A DNA stretch of 64,000 nt from Tomocerus qinae (taxonomy: Eukaryota > Arthropoda > Collembola > Entomobryomorpha > Tomoceridae): NCBI GenBank assembly GCA_020055645.1, contig CM034547.1, positions 10,634,513 through 10,698,512 of the forward strand, written 5' to 3'. This document shows positions 49,001 through 62,200 of the stretch, piece by piece. A program made the translations under genes and the position numbers. The first letter of the stretch is position 1; each line of letters starts with the position of its first letter. The notes beneath the pieces are model-generated. The model was not told the origin of the DNA, did no database searches, and saw only the letters and a program-made list of their open reading frames with translations.

Positions 49001-52000
49001 GAATCTCCGTCCTTAGTTTGAACAGTTTTTGACCCTGCAGATACACTCAAATCTATTGCACCGTCTGTCTCTGGATTAGAACTTCCTTGATTTCCATCTG
49101 AAACTTTCAACGAACAGTCAATCGGTTCGGTTTCTTCAGTTTCTTTCACTGTGTTGCTGGTGCTGTTGCGAATATGTGATTGCCATTGCCATTTTTTACC
49201 CACGTACCCTTCACTTTTATCTTTCATAGTAGCACTAGAAATTATAGTGCGTTCACGTTCTTCTGTCTTACAATATGGAGTTGTTCTGCTAGAACCGTTT
49301 GGTGGACTACTACTTCCACTTGCTTTAATTCCTGATTCGTTACTCGTACTTTTCTTAGCAGTAAAATGCTTTTTAGGGGTCGAACTCGTTTTTAATAAGT
49401 GATCTGAAGTAGATGTTGATGGCAACTTAGACGACGCCCTTGAAGCAATAATTTTTTTGGGAAGGGCCAATTCGGTGGCATTTTGCTGAATTTCTTCGTT
49501 TTGACTATATTCGTTACTGGCTGTCTCAGCGTATGCAAATGATTCATCGTTTTTACTTTCCCCACTGCCTGGAACCATGGCTTGCTGTGTATCGTAGGAT
49601 GCTGACGATTGTGACGATGTACTGACTTTTATATTTGAAACAGATGATTGCATTGAACTACTCGCAACAGAAACGGTATTTGTGTAGTGGGGTGCCGTTG
49701 GGGAAGTTTGGAGTCTATAGGGAGAGAGGTAGGGTGTTGAACTAGGGACTCCAGAACTAGCAGGTAAACTCGGAGGTGGACTGCTGCCATATAACGGCTG
49801 AGATTGGTTCAAGTAAATATCCGCAAACCTAGTGGAATTGGAAAAAGGGTGACATATTGTAGTAAAACACTTAAAATTGTTTTTAAAGGGCTCTACTTCC
49901 CTAGAATTTTGAGCCAGTAACTAAAATATGCTAACACTTTTTACTTACTACCAGATACCTTACTGCAACTGTTTACTTCTACAGTTACAGTTACTAACTT
50001 TATGTATACTAGAGATCGTCTATAGGTCGGGAGAATACACATACTTTTACCCCACGAACATGACAAATCCGAAAAATAATATTTGATTGACATAGACAGA
50101 AACTATAATGTCATTGAAACTATACTGCTGATTACTGATTCAATTATATCAGATTCGATTCGGTCGGATGTTGTGGGTATTTCAGGCGAACGATTTGAAA
50201 CTGACACATTTTGAAAATGGAGAAAATATTATTTTATTAGTCAAGATATATCTCCCAAAATTGCTTTCTGAAAGATAAGGTATCACTGCAATGATGGAAC
50301 CAGTGCACTGGCTGGTTCCATTTTACATTCGCATGCATTATAACATGCGTGGAAATTAAATGCAAGTGTGTACATTGTTAGCCATTCGAAATGTTCACGA
50401 GCTTCGTAGGGAGCCCCACTAGGGAGAGATGGACGGTCTTCCTTTTCCACGAGGCTCGCTCAAGGCTGTCGAAATGGAAGGGAAATTAATAATTTCCATA
50501 TTACTAAAAAAAATTCCCTATTAGCATAAAATTTTTCCCGTCTGTATGTAATATGTAATGGCTATAGGGAAATTATTATGTCTTAAGGACCATGCTCTGG
50601 GACAGGGGAATTGCTAAACTTTCCCTGCGGGTAAGAATTTTTCTGGCTCTGGAGAAGTTTGGAAGATTTCGAATGGCCACGTACATTTACAAAAAGTCAT
50701 TACTACATGAACAATCATTTTTTGTTTAACGTACCCTCGATTTTGAAACGAAGACATATATGACTGGTATCGTAGCAGATCAGGACTGTGTGATGGTAGC
50801 CAAGTCCAAGAGGACGATTGAGGTGTAAGAGATTCAACAGTATTTGGGATTGACGGGTATGGATAAGGTTCTCCAAAAGAGGTTTCCCTTCCAGGCCATG
50901 AAAAATTTGGAAAATTTGGAGATTGAGAAGGAAATAAAGTAGAACGAGGATAAAGTGGAGGAGGTCCCAGAGAAGGCTGAATCCCACACGGTTGAGGTAT
51001 TCCATCATATTTAGGGTAAGCAGATGTCAAATTAGGAGGCACCGACATACTTTCCTATATTAATTGATTTCCATTGAATTTATAAGCGATTTCATGCATA
51101 TATATGCCAATAAGTATCAGTCAGTAAGTAAAATGGGAATTAAAACTATATTTAGCACAGTAAAGTTACATCAATGCCAAAAATAGAACATTGAACATAT
51201 TGTAATATTAATCCATATTTATATCGCGTGTAAGCGTAGTTTAGTGTGTAATGTAATGCAAAGTGTAAAGTACAATTGAACTAAAAAGAATGGGACCCGA
51301 ATGTTATTAGCTTTCATTGCGTAGTGTCTCACTTATTCAAATATAAACAATTATACAGCTCCGTAGAATCTATTTTTAGCCTGATAATGAATATACAAAT
51401 ACATTACTAAATGCTAAACCCAAAAGGTGATAATTGAGCACGAATGAATCTGTTTATTTTGCCATTAAACTATGCTCACTCGACCTCGTCATTATGTCCT
51501 CAAACCTAACGTAAGGTAGGTAAGGTAAAGCAATAACATAAAACATAAGCTTCTTTCTGCTGGTACAATAATTGTATTGTAATATCACGTATTATAGATA
51601 ACTCAATTCCTATATGCTTTTAAGGCTGGCTCTACGGGGTTTCACCTTTTACTAAATATTGCCTACTCTAGCGCCGTAGAGTAACATAAAACATGAACTC
51701 TCCATAATTTCATGTTATAGTAGGTAGTGTATTGTATTATTGTATTATACACCATAATACCTACTCTTTGTTTTGTTCCGTGCCACAAAATGAATCAATT
51801 TTTTATACCACAGTATATTGAAAATTTAAAACCACCCTGTTACAAAAACATTATGATCATTATTTTATTACGAACACATTATGCTAAGCATATTGTAACA
51901 TTATGCTAAGCATATTGTAACATTATGGGTAATATAACTGGCAAACGCAATCACAAATCAGCCGCAAAACTTTTCATTTCAGGTTTTCCTATTTTCTGTT

Positions 52001-53885
52001 GGTAATAGAGTGACATCCTACTCAATGATATCAATCTTCTCATCTAATAACTGAAAATCGTGATTTGACCTTTTGGAGTCACTTTTGGGGATTTTGTAAA
52101 GATACCAAAAAGAAAGAGAAGAAAAATATCTAGTGAACTTAGAGCTTACTTTTCTCAATTACACCATTAGTACCGCCTACCGATGTAATGTATCTGTCTC
52201 ACAGGCTCTTTTGCATGTATTAACTTTTGCAGAAAATGACTCAACTTTTTATTTTCAAAAATCAAAAAAGACTATTTTATTTCCGTTTAAAAAAATTTTA
52301 AGGACTAGGTTCACTAGATGAAAAGTCGAAGAATCTTCAATTTCAAATTTGGGTTCGTACGCCTTGTGGTAATGGAGGTAGGAGGATTTTGCGAAACGTA
52401 ATGAAGATCCGTAGAACCAACCTTAAGTAGTTTTGATTATTTGAATTTTACGGAACTACGTAAGCATGACGTGTGAATGAGAAGTCCAAAAAATATTTTC
52501 ATGCAATCTGCAATACTAAGCTATCAACTTATGGACTTTAAAAAGTTGTTTATTGTTACCTGACCTCAAACAATGGAATTCTAAATTCAAGCTAAGTCCA
52601 CGTCTATAATCAACTCAAAACAATACTAATTTTACTAAATAAAAGTCAGGAAATAGAAATCTATATTATTTAAATTTACAGAAGCGTAATCCTTACATAA
52701 AGCATCATTCATTAGTACGACAGAGTGATTTAGGATAAGAAAAGAACACGAACCTTGCGAATACTGGTAAGTGTGTTGTATGATGACATAGGAGCTACAG
52801 TAACGATAGGAGGTTGAGATGGAGCCGCCGACATTGTATCAATAACAGGCGTGGACACAGCTGTAATCGATGCTTTCCGGCCACTACTGCTGCTTTGTTG
52901 TTCGGACCCAACTGGGGAGCGACCCACATTCCGACTACTGCTGCATATTTGAGGAATATCTGGTTTATTCACTTTTGGTTTCAATTTGACTGGAATAATT
53001 GGCTCCGGTTGACTTGTTGGTTGGGAATATTTTGATGGAATCAAAGGTTCAGTAGGGGGACATCTTGGAAGCTACAAACAATACTTTTATAAATAATAGT
53101 ACCCACAATAGGATTGAGTATAGACTATGGAATACAATATCATGGAATATTGGAAGATAAAGACAAGAAAGAAATATCAAAACATTGAACAAACCTGAGT
53201 TTCTCCAGACGGTAGTCGAGCCACAGTAGCTTCTACACTATCTTCTGGAGGGGGAGGTCTTGCCATCCAATTAAAATGTCGTTTATGTATCGGCAGGCCC
53301 CATCGATCATACTCTGCACTTTGGGCCCACAAGGTTTCAGAACAATCCAAACATACTACAGCCAGGGGATTATTTCCCAAAGTCAAACTTCCTGGTTGTC
53401 TTTTGTTAACCAAAAAAGGGAATTCCTGAAAGAAAAACTTGGAATTAAGGGGGAAGTAACTTACCTAGTAGACACTTAAATAATTAATAGGTAAATAAAA
53501 CGCTAACCTGAAACGGAAGTGCCCGGACCCGTTTTCTGTACGTTTCTACACTACAAACAGCACAGATAAATTTATGCACAAAGTATTTTCGATTGCCTGG
53601 AGGTGATGGGTTGGGTTGTAATTCATGATTATTCCACTGAGATTCAAGAGACGCATGGCAAAAAGCACATAAATAAGTTGAACCCTCCTCAGTAAGTATC
53701 GCCCCATGGGGTGGTATCATTTGTAGAAAGAAGGGAAAATATGGAACTGACGGAGAACTTGGCCTGCTTCGTGTTTTCTGGGCCCATTCTTTGGACGATG
53801 GCATACCACAAGTGAAACATGTTACTGTTAATGTTTCCCCACCAGAACCACCAGAACTGACAATCACTTTTGATGAGAGATTCAT
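46030..53885 (-). CDS. Large zinc-binding, Ser/Pro-rich nuclear-type protein of unknown function
   Basis: About nine exons, including 53885-53508, 53425-53195, 53074-52756, about 51054-50737, about 49826-48353 and four more to 46030, join in phase. The first two exons are cysteine-rich: CFTC, CAFC, CAVC and CLDC with nearby histidines, enough for two zinc sites, and contain the aromatic, basic blocks [11 protein letters not shown] and [14 protein letters not shown]. Most of the chain is disordered, rich in Pro, Ser and acidic residues. [13 protein letters not shown] is a short ordered block. The last exon is a basic coiled coil ([20 protein letters not shown]). I do not recognise the family. 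The layout of an N-terminal zinc module, long disorder and a C-terminal coiled coil suggests a chromatin or transcription cofactor. A comparison with GSE1-type corepressor proteins would be the first test, but I have no firm basis for that name. Confidence 0.7.
47319..47992. mobile_element. Mariner-like foldback MITE in an intron
   Basis: Starts CAGGGTCACCACTTATA and ends TATAAGTGATGACCCTG, with TA on each side (47317-47318, 47993-47994). The arms of about 330 bases are inverted copies (AGCCCAACACAGAC, TTTCCCCAGGTCCCCAAGAA). It lies in an intron of the zinc-binding gene; part of it reads open in several frames by chance. Confidence 0.8.
51910..52729. other. Large intron of the zinc-binding gene
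   Basis: Part of the 1.7-kb intron between exons at 52756 and 51054. No exon seen. A short direct repeat, ATTATGCTAAGCATATTGTA, occurs twice at its left edge (from about 51880). Confidence 0.4.
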
Positions 53886-55671
53886 ATTTCACAGCGTCTA
53901 ATTAACAAAGTCAAAGGAAACGATCTCTTCTTACTCGTAAATGATAATATTTGCGTATTCCGTGTTTGATTTTCACAGCTGACATTTCCAATGAATATTT
54001 TCTCAAAATTACTATGAAATCTGCAATATCCAAACAAACAGCAAATTTAATACAAACTGTGCAGTGTGTGCAGACTGTGTAGTAGGAAACAAATGTTTTC
54101 ATGGACTAATAATTATAATAATAATTTTATTCAGTAACTACATTTACGACAAGAAACTAATTTGAAAAGATAATAATATAATGGTAGTATTTAAGTTTGG
54201 TTTATCATGTATTTGTAAACATTAAATGTAATGTAAATTAAAATATTTTCACCAATTCAATTCTGTTTCACCGCCTTTTCTTCAAATAAAATAGCTTTGC
54301 AGTCAACATTTAAACCCATTTCTTACAAAATTGCAGGAATACTTTAGTACTAAAATATTATTGTTCGCCACTGATTTAGTAAGGCAGTTAAACCACCTTA
54401 TAACAACAACATGTAATTATTGTTATAGTATAAGTTTCAATTTCAGCTCTCTAATCTACATTTTATATAATCATTAAGTCAACTCAGGAGGATAACACCA
54501 GTTTAAATCGGTTCACTATCTACCAAGTTATAAGTATGGAATTTGTTCTTGCTTATATTCGATCATCATCATCGTTATACGTAATACTTGACTCCCTTAA
54601 AAATCTCCGTCATTACAAAGCTACAAAATAAAATACATTTATACAACTCCCTCAACGTTCTATCTAATCATATTACTATACATAATAATAATGAATATTG
54701 ACTGTACTGTGCGCTGAGGTTTCAAGTTTCAATCTCATTCATGTCTTATAAATTATTATATTACTATATTACACACAGTTACGTATCTGGAAGTTGTTTA
54801 TAATATGGAATATGTATTGGCTAGGTCCACTGATCGACTGACTATCATACTGAAACCGAGAAAGACTTTTCCTAGGAAAGTCTGCCAAAGACGGCAAACT
54901 ATTAATTTATTATATAATAATAATAATACGTAAAAATTAAATTTTAGATAACAAGAAATTGACATTTAAATGCCTTACCCACACTTAAAATTATTTTTAT
55001 ATACATTTCTGAATGCATAATTTGCATAATAATTCATACACTTTGACTAATAAGTCTTTTGAAACAGGAAAATTAGTTACACATAGTTCAGATATATAGT
55101 ATAACATTATAGCGAAACACTGAAACATACCATGAAGGAAAATTATTGGTGGAAGGTGATATTTCATACAATAAATTATTATAGGCATTACAAAAAATAG
55201 TGAAAAAAGGGTGAAGAAGATTGATTTGTACAACTGCACAAAGTACATATTGTATTATAATAGCATACATGCCGTAGATTTGGTTTTGGTCATTATCTGT
55301 AATCTATAATATAGTATAGTACTCCTTACACAGCCTTTTCGAGCATTTATAGCGTCATTGGATAAGATTGGAAGTTTATCATCCTAATCCTACTTACTAA
55401 TTAAATATATTCATACACAGGTAGAGAGACATTTTGTATATTGACAAATAGTACATATTGGTGGTATCATTTCCATTTACACTAGACACTAATGTTCCTT
55501 TCCTTCCATTTCCCTTTTCAATTATCTTTCAAATAAAACTTAATAAATAAATAAGTGATAACCCCCAAGACTGCAGCTTACTAACTGCAGTAAGGTAGAG
55601 GTGGAAATGTCATAAAAAGTATATCAATAATAATAATAATATTGTAACTATCAATAAACATTAATTGAGTT
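53886..55671. other. Intergenic, 5' flank of the zinc-binding gene
   Basis: AT-rich; no exon or repeat family recognised. Confidence 0.4.
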
Positions 55672-56016
55672 GCTGAATTTAGGCAACGGTACTTTGTTGC
55701 CACTGTCACCGCTGTTGCCGTTGGGGGGTATCGGGGGTTAGCGGCAACAGCATAACAGCGGAAACCGCATAACAGCGGCAACAGTGGCGACACGCAAAAA
55801 CCACCACTAGCTGCAACAGCGGCGACAGAGGAAATCAGATTAATGTGTCTCTGTTGCCGCTGGTCAGTGTTGTCGCTAGTGGTTCCAGCTGTGTAGCCGC
55901 TAGTGGTTTTTGCGTGTCGCCACTGTTTCCGCACTTATGCTGTTGCCGCTAACCCCCTTACCTCCAGCGGCAACAGCGGTGACAGTGGCAACAAAGTACC
56001 GCTGCCTAAATTCAGC
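55672..56016. mobile_element. Foldback MITE, copy 3 of the GAATTTAGGCAGCG family
   Basis: 345 bases that are almost wholly a palindrome: GCTGAATTTAGGCAACGG at the left, CCGCTGCCTAAATTCAGC at the right, with TTAGCGGCAACAGC and its complement inside. It lacks the microsatellite of copy 1, so it is probably nearer the basic form. Confidence 0.85.
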
Positions 56017-57684
56017 CCAAATATTTTTTACATGACTGACTAAAACTGATGCATGTAATACATTACGCATCGCATAATTTGTACAAACTTGTTATTTTCT
56101 TTTCTTTATGTATAAACACACTTTGTCCACAAATCTATAATAATATAATATAATGTTAATGTCCTTCCGTAGTGTACAAAATGAAAATGCTGCATGAAGA
56201 TACTTTTAGCTTTAGATTATTTAATTTTTAGCTTTTAATTATAGCATAGCTAGTGACTTACCCAAACCCGATTGTTGTTGTTTTTAAAGAGATTTTAAGA
56301 ATAACATTAAACGCAATCCTTCTTTCAACCCAAAGCGTTTATGTGATGGGAAGAAGGAATTCAAGCCGTTTTTCTCAGAACTGAGTAAAATTACTATAGC
56401 CAGTTTCCATTGGAGGAGAGGAAGGAAGCTGAATATTGAATATGCCTAAAAAGTAAAAGCAATAAAGTTCATTTTACTTACATTAAGAAATAGAAATAGA
56501 ACGAGCATTATAATTTTATAACTACTTTTATCAATTCCTCCGTTACCAATATTTATTATACTATAATTTTGCATTTCTGTTACAATTTTTAATTACTTTA
56601 ACAGCCTTTAACACAGCTTGAAGAATAATATATTATTACTATTTTGTATACATTTTAGAGACGTCCATAAAAGTCTAATCTAAATATAATTTTTATTGGT
56701 GACTAACTGTCTAATGTTCTTGTTAGTGGTCTGTTTATGTCTGTCATCTGTAAGATTTAGGGAATTAAATTGCTAATTGTCGGTCGAACAGTTTTTTGGA
56801 GGTTGTTGTACTACTACAATTCAAACCAGGGCCCAGTCACCAGTTACGAGCTATACTACCCGAATACAATTTCGGAAAATTACCCCACTTACCAGTGGTG
56901 CTTACTTATGACTTCAATAGATCATAGCTGGTGTTAGTAGTTAGTGGTTAGGGGAAATTGAAATCTACCAGCGTCTGTCTAATCTATAACAAAAAATTAG
57001 CAATCAACTGACTGTATATTTATTATAAGGATGGCTATGACCTTTAGGTTACATTTATAAGTGCAATATAATATACTTTCTAAAAACAATTTCAAAAACT
57101 CAGATCAGATGTTATAACTAATGACTTAATAAATAAATATCGAACATTAATTTAAATTTCACACTTACCTGCTTGTTTATATTATACCATCCCAAAAGTG
57201 AAATAATATCGAATAAGGCATGAGGAATGAGGACTGAGGAGTCAAATTATGTCAGCTGAAATCTTTTTAGTACTTCATAATATTTATTCAATTCAGAATC
57301 CAATCTACATCACTGCGACTGCGACTGTGAGTCTGTGATAATGTTCTGATGGAGTTAAAAACACTAGAATTTGAACGAATCCAGCATCGAACTCGACTTA
57401 AGCGCAATAAATGAGTGTATAGTACTTACTTACTCAGAGTAGTGCCAGAAAAGTAATAAAAGACTACCACCGAGTTGCGATTGCGATGCTGCGAAAGTTT
57501 CTGCTGCTGGATAGCTGCTTGCTATAGTTTAGTTTGGTACGTCGTGTGGTAAGGTAGTATTTATAACAAAACACCCAGAGGTGAGCACAGAATGGGCCCA
57601 CCGGCCGTAGTAAGTAAAAACGAAACACCCCAACAAAGTATCGGCTGGATTTTCACTTTTCATAGTAGTGCAAAACACCGTATC
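56017..57684. other. Intergenic
   Basis: No coding exon seen. Low-complexity AT-rich DNA. Confidence 0.4.
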
Positions 57685-57699
57685 GACTTTTCCCATAAG

Positions 57700-58236
57700 T
57701 GTGTGTGTTAGGGGGAGAGCACAGCATCTACTATAGTAGTAGAGCTATGCTACCGCTCAAGCCTGGGGTGGCTTACTTGCAGTGACTCCCGGACAACTTT
57801 ACTGAGTGTACAGACTTACACGAAGAGACTTTGGTGAGGGGTACTGAACCATTATGTGGTACAGCCCTACACAGTCCCGTACTCTACCTATGTGTGCTTA
57901 GGTGGCAAGGTTAGGTGAGCTGACCACATTAGGTGTGACAGTCATCGCAACCTCCCGCATCCCTTCGCATGTGCTCCTCAGTCCAGTATATCACTAGGTA
58001 AACTCGTAGTGTACACCTAACCAAGAGAGCAATCTGCACACTGCAGACAGGGTAAGGAAAGATAGTCATATTGTCACCAAGATAGGCAAATCAATGCTAA
58101 TAACGAATATACGGCAAAGATAGCTTCTCCCAATTCCAGACTATCTAACACACAACCTGAGGCGCTCTTAGGATTCGAACCCAAGATTGCAGACAGCCAG
58201 CCAGGTTTTTACACCATTAGACCGTCCTGTACGCCC
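57700..58236 (-). mobile_element. tRNA-derived SINE, about 537 bp, with 15-bp target duplications
   Basis: Read on the minus strand it starts GGGCGTACAGGACGGTCTAA (A-box region) and has a perfect pol III B box, GGGTTCGAATCC, with a pairing T-arm. It then runs through a long unrelated body to a CCCCCTAACACACACAC tail. Direct repeats GACTTTTCCCATAAG at 57685-57699 and 58237-58251 bound it exactly. It is longer than most SINEs, so the body may be composite. Confidence 0.85.
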
Positions 58237-58251
58237 GACTTTTCCCATAAG

Positions 58252-59265
58252 CTTTCTATGGCATAATTTGTTAAGAATTTTTTTAAAAACTATTTTAAGT
58301 GTGAGAAAAATATGGCATTATATTATAAATACAATAAGTTAAAAGACTGCAATTCCATTTTGAAATTGTCATTTATACACCCAGGAAAGTTCTGCCCAAA
58401 AGACGGACGCTGACGCAAAGAAAGGAGATTAGGAAGAAAAATTAAACGTTTATTTCATTTCACAATTCATAGTCAGGGCATTATAGTCTACCTCCGTGAA
58501 CGAAAATCAAACTTAGGTTTTTACCTGTACATTAATATTATTATTTCAATGCCCCTTCCATAAGTGTGCCAGAATTCCTGAACCCAGGTTGGGTTACTCA
58601 ACTACCACAACTTATCTTAACCGACTTTCACCATAAAAACTTTCACTGATCATGCTTCCCATATGATACATTATTATTATTATTTTATTAAGAAAATAAT
58701 TACATTGAACTACAGAAGCGCATTGAATACCTGGGCTGCCTTTCTGGCTCAGCTTTAAAACTAAACAGTGCGCAGTAGTGGAGCCTTATGTTTCAATGGT
58801 AGGAGAGTAGGGAGGACACGGAATTGATAATAGAGATGTCTAAATATATGAGTAACTATATTTATTATGTGATAATAGTATTACCTAATGCTACATGCAT
58901 AACAGGATTATGATTTTTTGTGCTTAAAATTCGTAAACTGCAAACATTTATTGAACAACAATTTACATATAATTAGGCCATTTTCCTAGTAAGTGTTCTA
59001 TTTTTTATGCAGGCAAATGCAGAATAAAGTAATGACATTATTTGATAATAGTTTCGAATTGACAGAAAGTATTCCTAAAAAATACAGAGAAAGAGTCTGG
59101 GCCTTAATCCTCATTAAAACAAATGCACTTAATAAATTAATAATACTAAGAGAAAAGTAACGAATGCTTTGCCTATACAGCGTATAGCAACTATAGCCAT
59201 ATATACAGCGCAGCAGTGCGTAAGGCCTAAAGTACTCAGGGTCAGTGCACACATGCATGATAATA
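58252..59265. other. 3' flank of the channel gene
   Basis: No exon seen; presumably includes the 3' UTR of the minus-strand channel. Confidence 0.4.
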
Positions 59266-62200
59266 TTATCGCATAACACTGTTTGATGACAAGCCAAATG
59301 AGGACATTGACTGTATCTGATCACCAGTTAAATTGATATCTTGAAGACTTGGAGAATTTTTAAGAAATCTATTAATCTGGCCTGGGCCTTTTTCTCCTTC
59401 TTCTGATGGTCCAGCAGGTCCAGGAGAGTTGGAAACCAATGAACCTCTGATATTTTGAAAACGGCGTTTCTCCTCCTCAACTCGAGCCTGTCTTTGTAAG
59501 ATTATGTTTTGAGCAAGAGTCTGTAATTCTTCTTTCAGCATTGGATATTTTTGTAGAACCTCGAATAGATCCTCTCGAGATATAACCCCTATTTCCGTTT
59601 CCAGACGAGCAGTATATGAATAGGCGTACTTAGCATCCGGTAGAAACATTTTAACCTTAAAAAGTTACTTGTATTATACAATGAAAAAATCACAAATGAA
59701 TATAATATAACAAAGAGAAACTGACAATAATTAAATTATTGCTGAAAACGGAAATAGTGATTATTTATAGGGAAAACAATGACACTTACTTCACCAAAAC
59801 AATTTCCTTCGACCAGCTTTGTAACACAAATGTCTGTGTTTTTGTCTTCGTCCAATACTACTACTTCACCTTTGGTAACAATGTACATTGTATTCACCAC
59901 ATTTCCAACACGCATTATACGTGCTCCTGCCATGTACATTTCATGACGAACTTTTACGCAAATTTGTCGAATAACTTCGTCATCCAATTTCCTAAGAATC
60001 CGAGACTAAAACATTTAAAGAATTTGTCTCTTTTTAATTTACTGCCACAAATAATAGGAATGCTGCTGTTATAGTACGTACTTTACATCGAAAATTGTGT
60101 TATACCTTTTTAATCGGTGGTCCATATATTTCAAAGTAAATATCGGCTCGTAGAGGGTAGGGTAATTCTTGCATAATGGTGTGGTACTGCATAGATTTAG
60201 ATGTAGACCACAACTGCTTAAAGTAGTGCACAACCTCGTTAATTTTTTCAGCCTTCAATCCCAGGGTATTTAAATGACTCTATTTTTTGGAATCAAAAGT
60301 AATCCATTTTACACCAAGCTAATAGGTTATAGCTACTTAGTTATGCAACTTTGTTTTAAAACTTCTCAAATTGTAATAAAGACGGAAGATGTAATTCAAA
60401 CCTCTAAAAATGACAGTTTATACTGAAAGTGTATTTTGCTGGATACTTGAGAAGACAGACATTGAGTCATTTCTCCCAGAAGTTGTCCAACTATTAGCAC
60501 AGTGGCAAATATGATCATAATGGTCATTATAAGTTCCATAGTGAGTCTTGCTGTCATATCGCTTAGTCCAGAGTATGTAATGGTATTCGCCACATAATTC
60601 AAGGCTAGGAGATAGCGATTTCCTATTTTCACTTCATCATTGTCCACCAATGCTGAAAATTATAGATTCGTAAAATAATACCTTATGAGAAGATAATTAA
60701 ATATTGTGTTAAAGATAGACATTTATTTGAATAAAAAAGCGAAAACATACCTTGGGCGTCTTTGACATCTTTAGTAAGCACTGATACCCAAGACCGTGGG
60801 TTGCAATCATCTCCGTAACATGAAACAAGGTACCAGGAGCAAGCAGCAAAGTGGAAGACAAAGCAAAGAAGAACGGTAACTTTGAAAATTTTTACATTCG
60901 AAGCTTTCATTCTTAAATCGGTTGCTGATTCATTCAGGTAGCGTACAAATAAAATCTACAGTGTAATCAATGATACACTATTTCAATAATGAACTATGAC
61001 AATTAAAATCTGATGTAGGGCATTTTCATTTTTACCCAAAATTCCTGTAGTATTAGTTAGTAGTTATTGTATTAATTAATAATTTATTGTTATTATTAAC
61101 TACAGTAATTTTGATTTTTACCATTCGTAACAACTGTAAGCATCTAATATTAGAAGCTTGCCTTTCGGTACTAGCCAACATGTAAAATGGCAAAGTTGAT
61201 ATTAGATCGATAAAGAATCCGTCAAATTGACTAATATATCTATAATTAAAAGAAGGATTTAAGTTTGAACAGTTTAGAGTGAAGGGTCAATTATATAGTA
61301 ATTTTAGGATACACTCGGCGATATAAGTACAAAGATTAGAACAATAAGAGTTAGTTAATATATAAACCACAAACTTTATTGATGTTTGTTTGATTGTTTG
61401 CATAAGAACTCCTTTACTATTGTAGTATCCCAAATGGAAATTTCCAATCATCCGAAGACAAAAGAATATCTCCAGAATAATCCTAATAGAGAGGGTGATA
61501 GTGGTCGCACCACCGATACTTCCTTCCGTTTCTTTTCCCACACCGAATGCAATTTCATAAGCAGTTAATCCACAGGAAATAGCCGTTAAGCACAAGTATA
61601 GGCTCACACAATTACAACACACATTCGATGAAGGATGAACAACGAATGTAATTGGATTTAATTTTTTCTTGCTATACAAGCAACACACCCATTAGCAATT
61701 TTTTTAGAACGGTTTTAAAATCCAAGTAATCGAATATTTTATTAAAATAAAGTCTTGGTATATGGAAAGCTGAAAGCTTACTCTTGAATTATGTGGATAA
61801 ATCCCATTTCATCTCTAGGAATTTTTTTCCCGAAAGTTAACAGCCAACTGTACCAGTGATTGTTTGCATTTACTTGATTTGCAACATTATCAGCGGCATT
61901 ATCAACATCTTCCTTCTTAACTGGAATAACCCTTATCGGGTCTTCTATAATGACCATCTTTTCCTCTGTGTCATTTTCTTTTTCTTTGGGTACATGTTCT
62001 TCCAAACAAGCTAAGTCTACTTCAGCATTTACAAATCTGCTTCCTTTCTCGTTGGATGCTGGAATGGTATTTTTCCTTTCAACTAAGGAGGTCTTGGGTT
62101 GAAAGCTACTTTGCTGAATAGCTTCATTGTTAAGAGAGAATCCAAAATTTTCTAAGTCTTCTTGTTTACTATCTTCCCATTCTGCTTCTTCAGCAGTTGT

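Noticed and set aside
55581-55934. Minus-strand 117-residue frame
   Set aside because: It lies over the palindromic MITE at 55672-56016 and has no protein features.
58150-58236. A free-standing tRNA gene on the minus strand
   Set aside because: The B box is good, but the acceptor stem pairs poorly, and the sequence is the head of a longer unit bounded by 15-bp target duplications, so it is a SINE.
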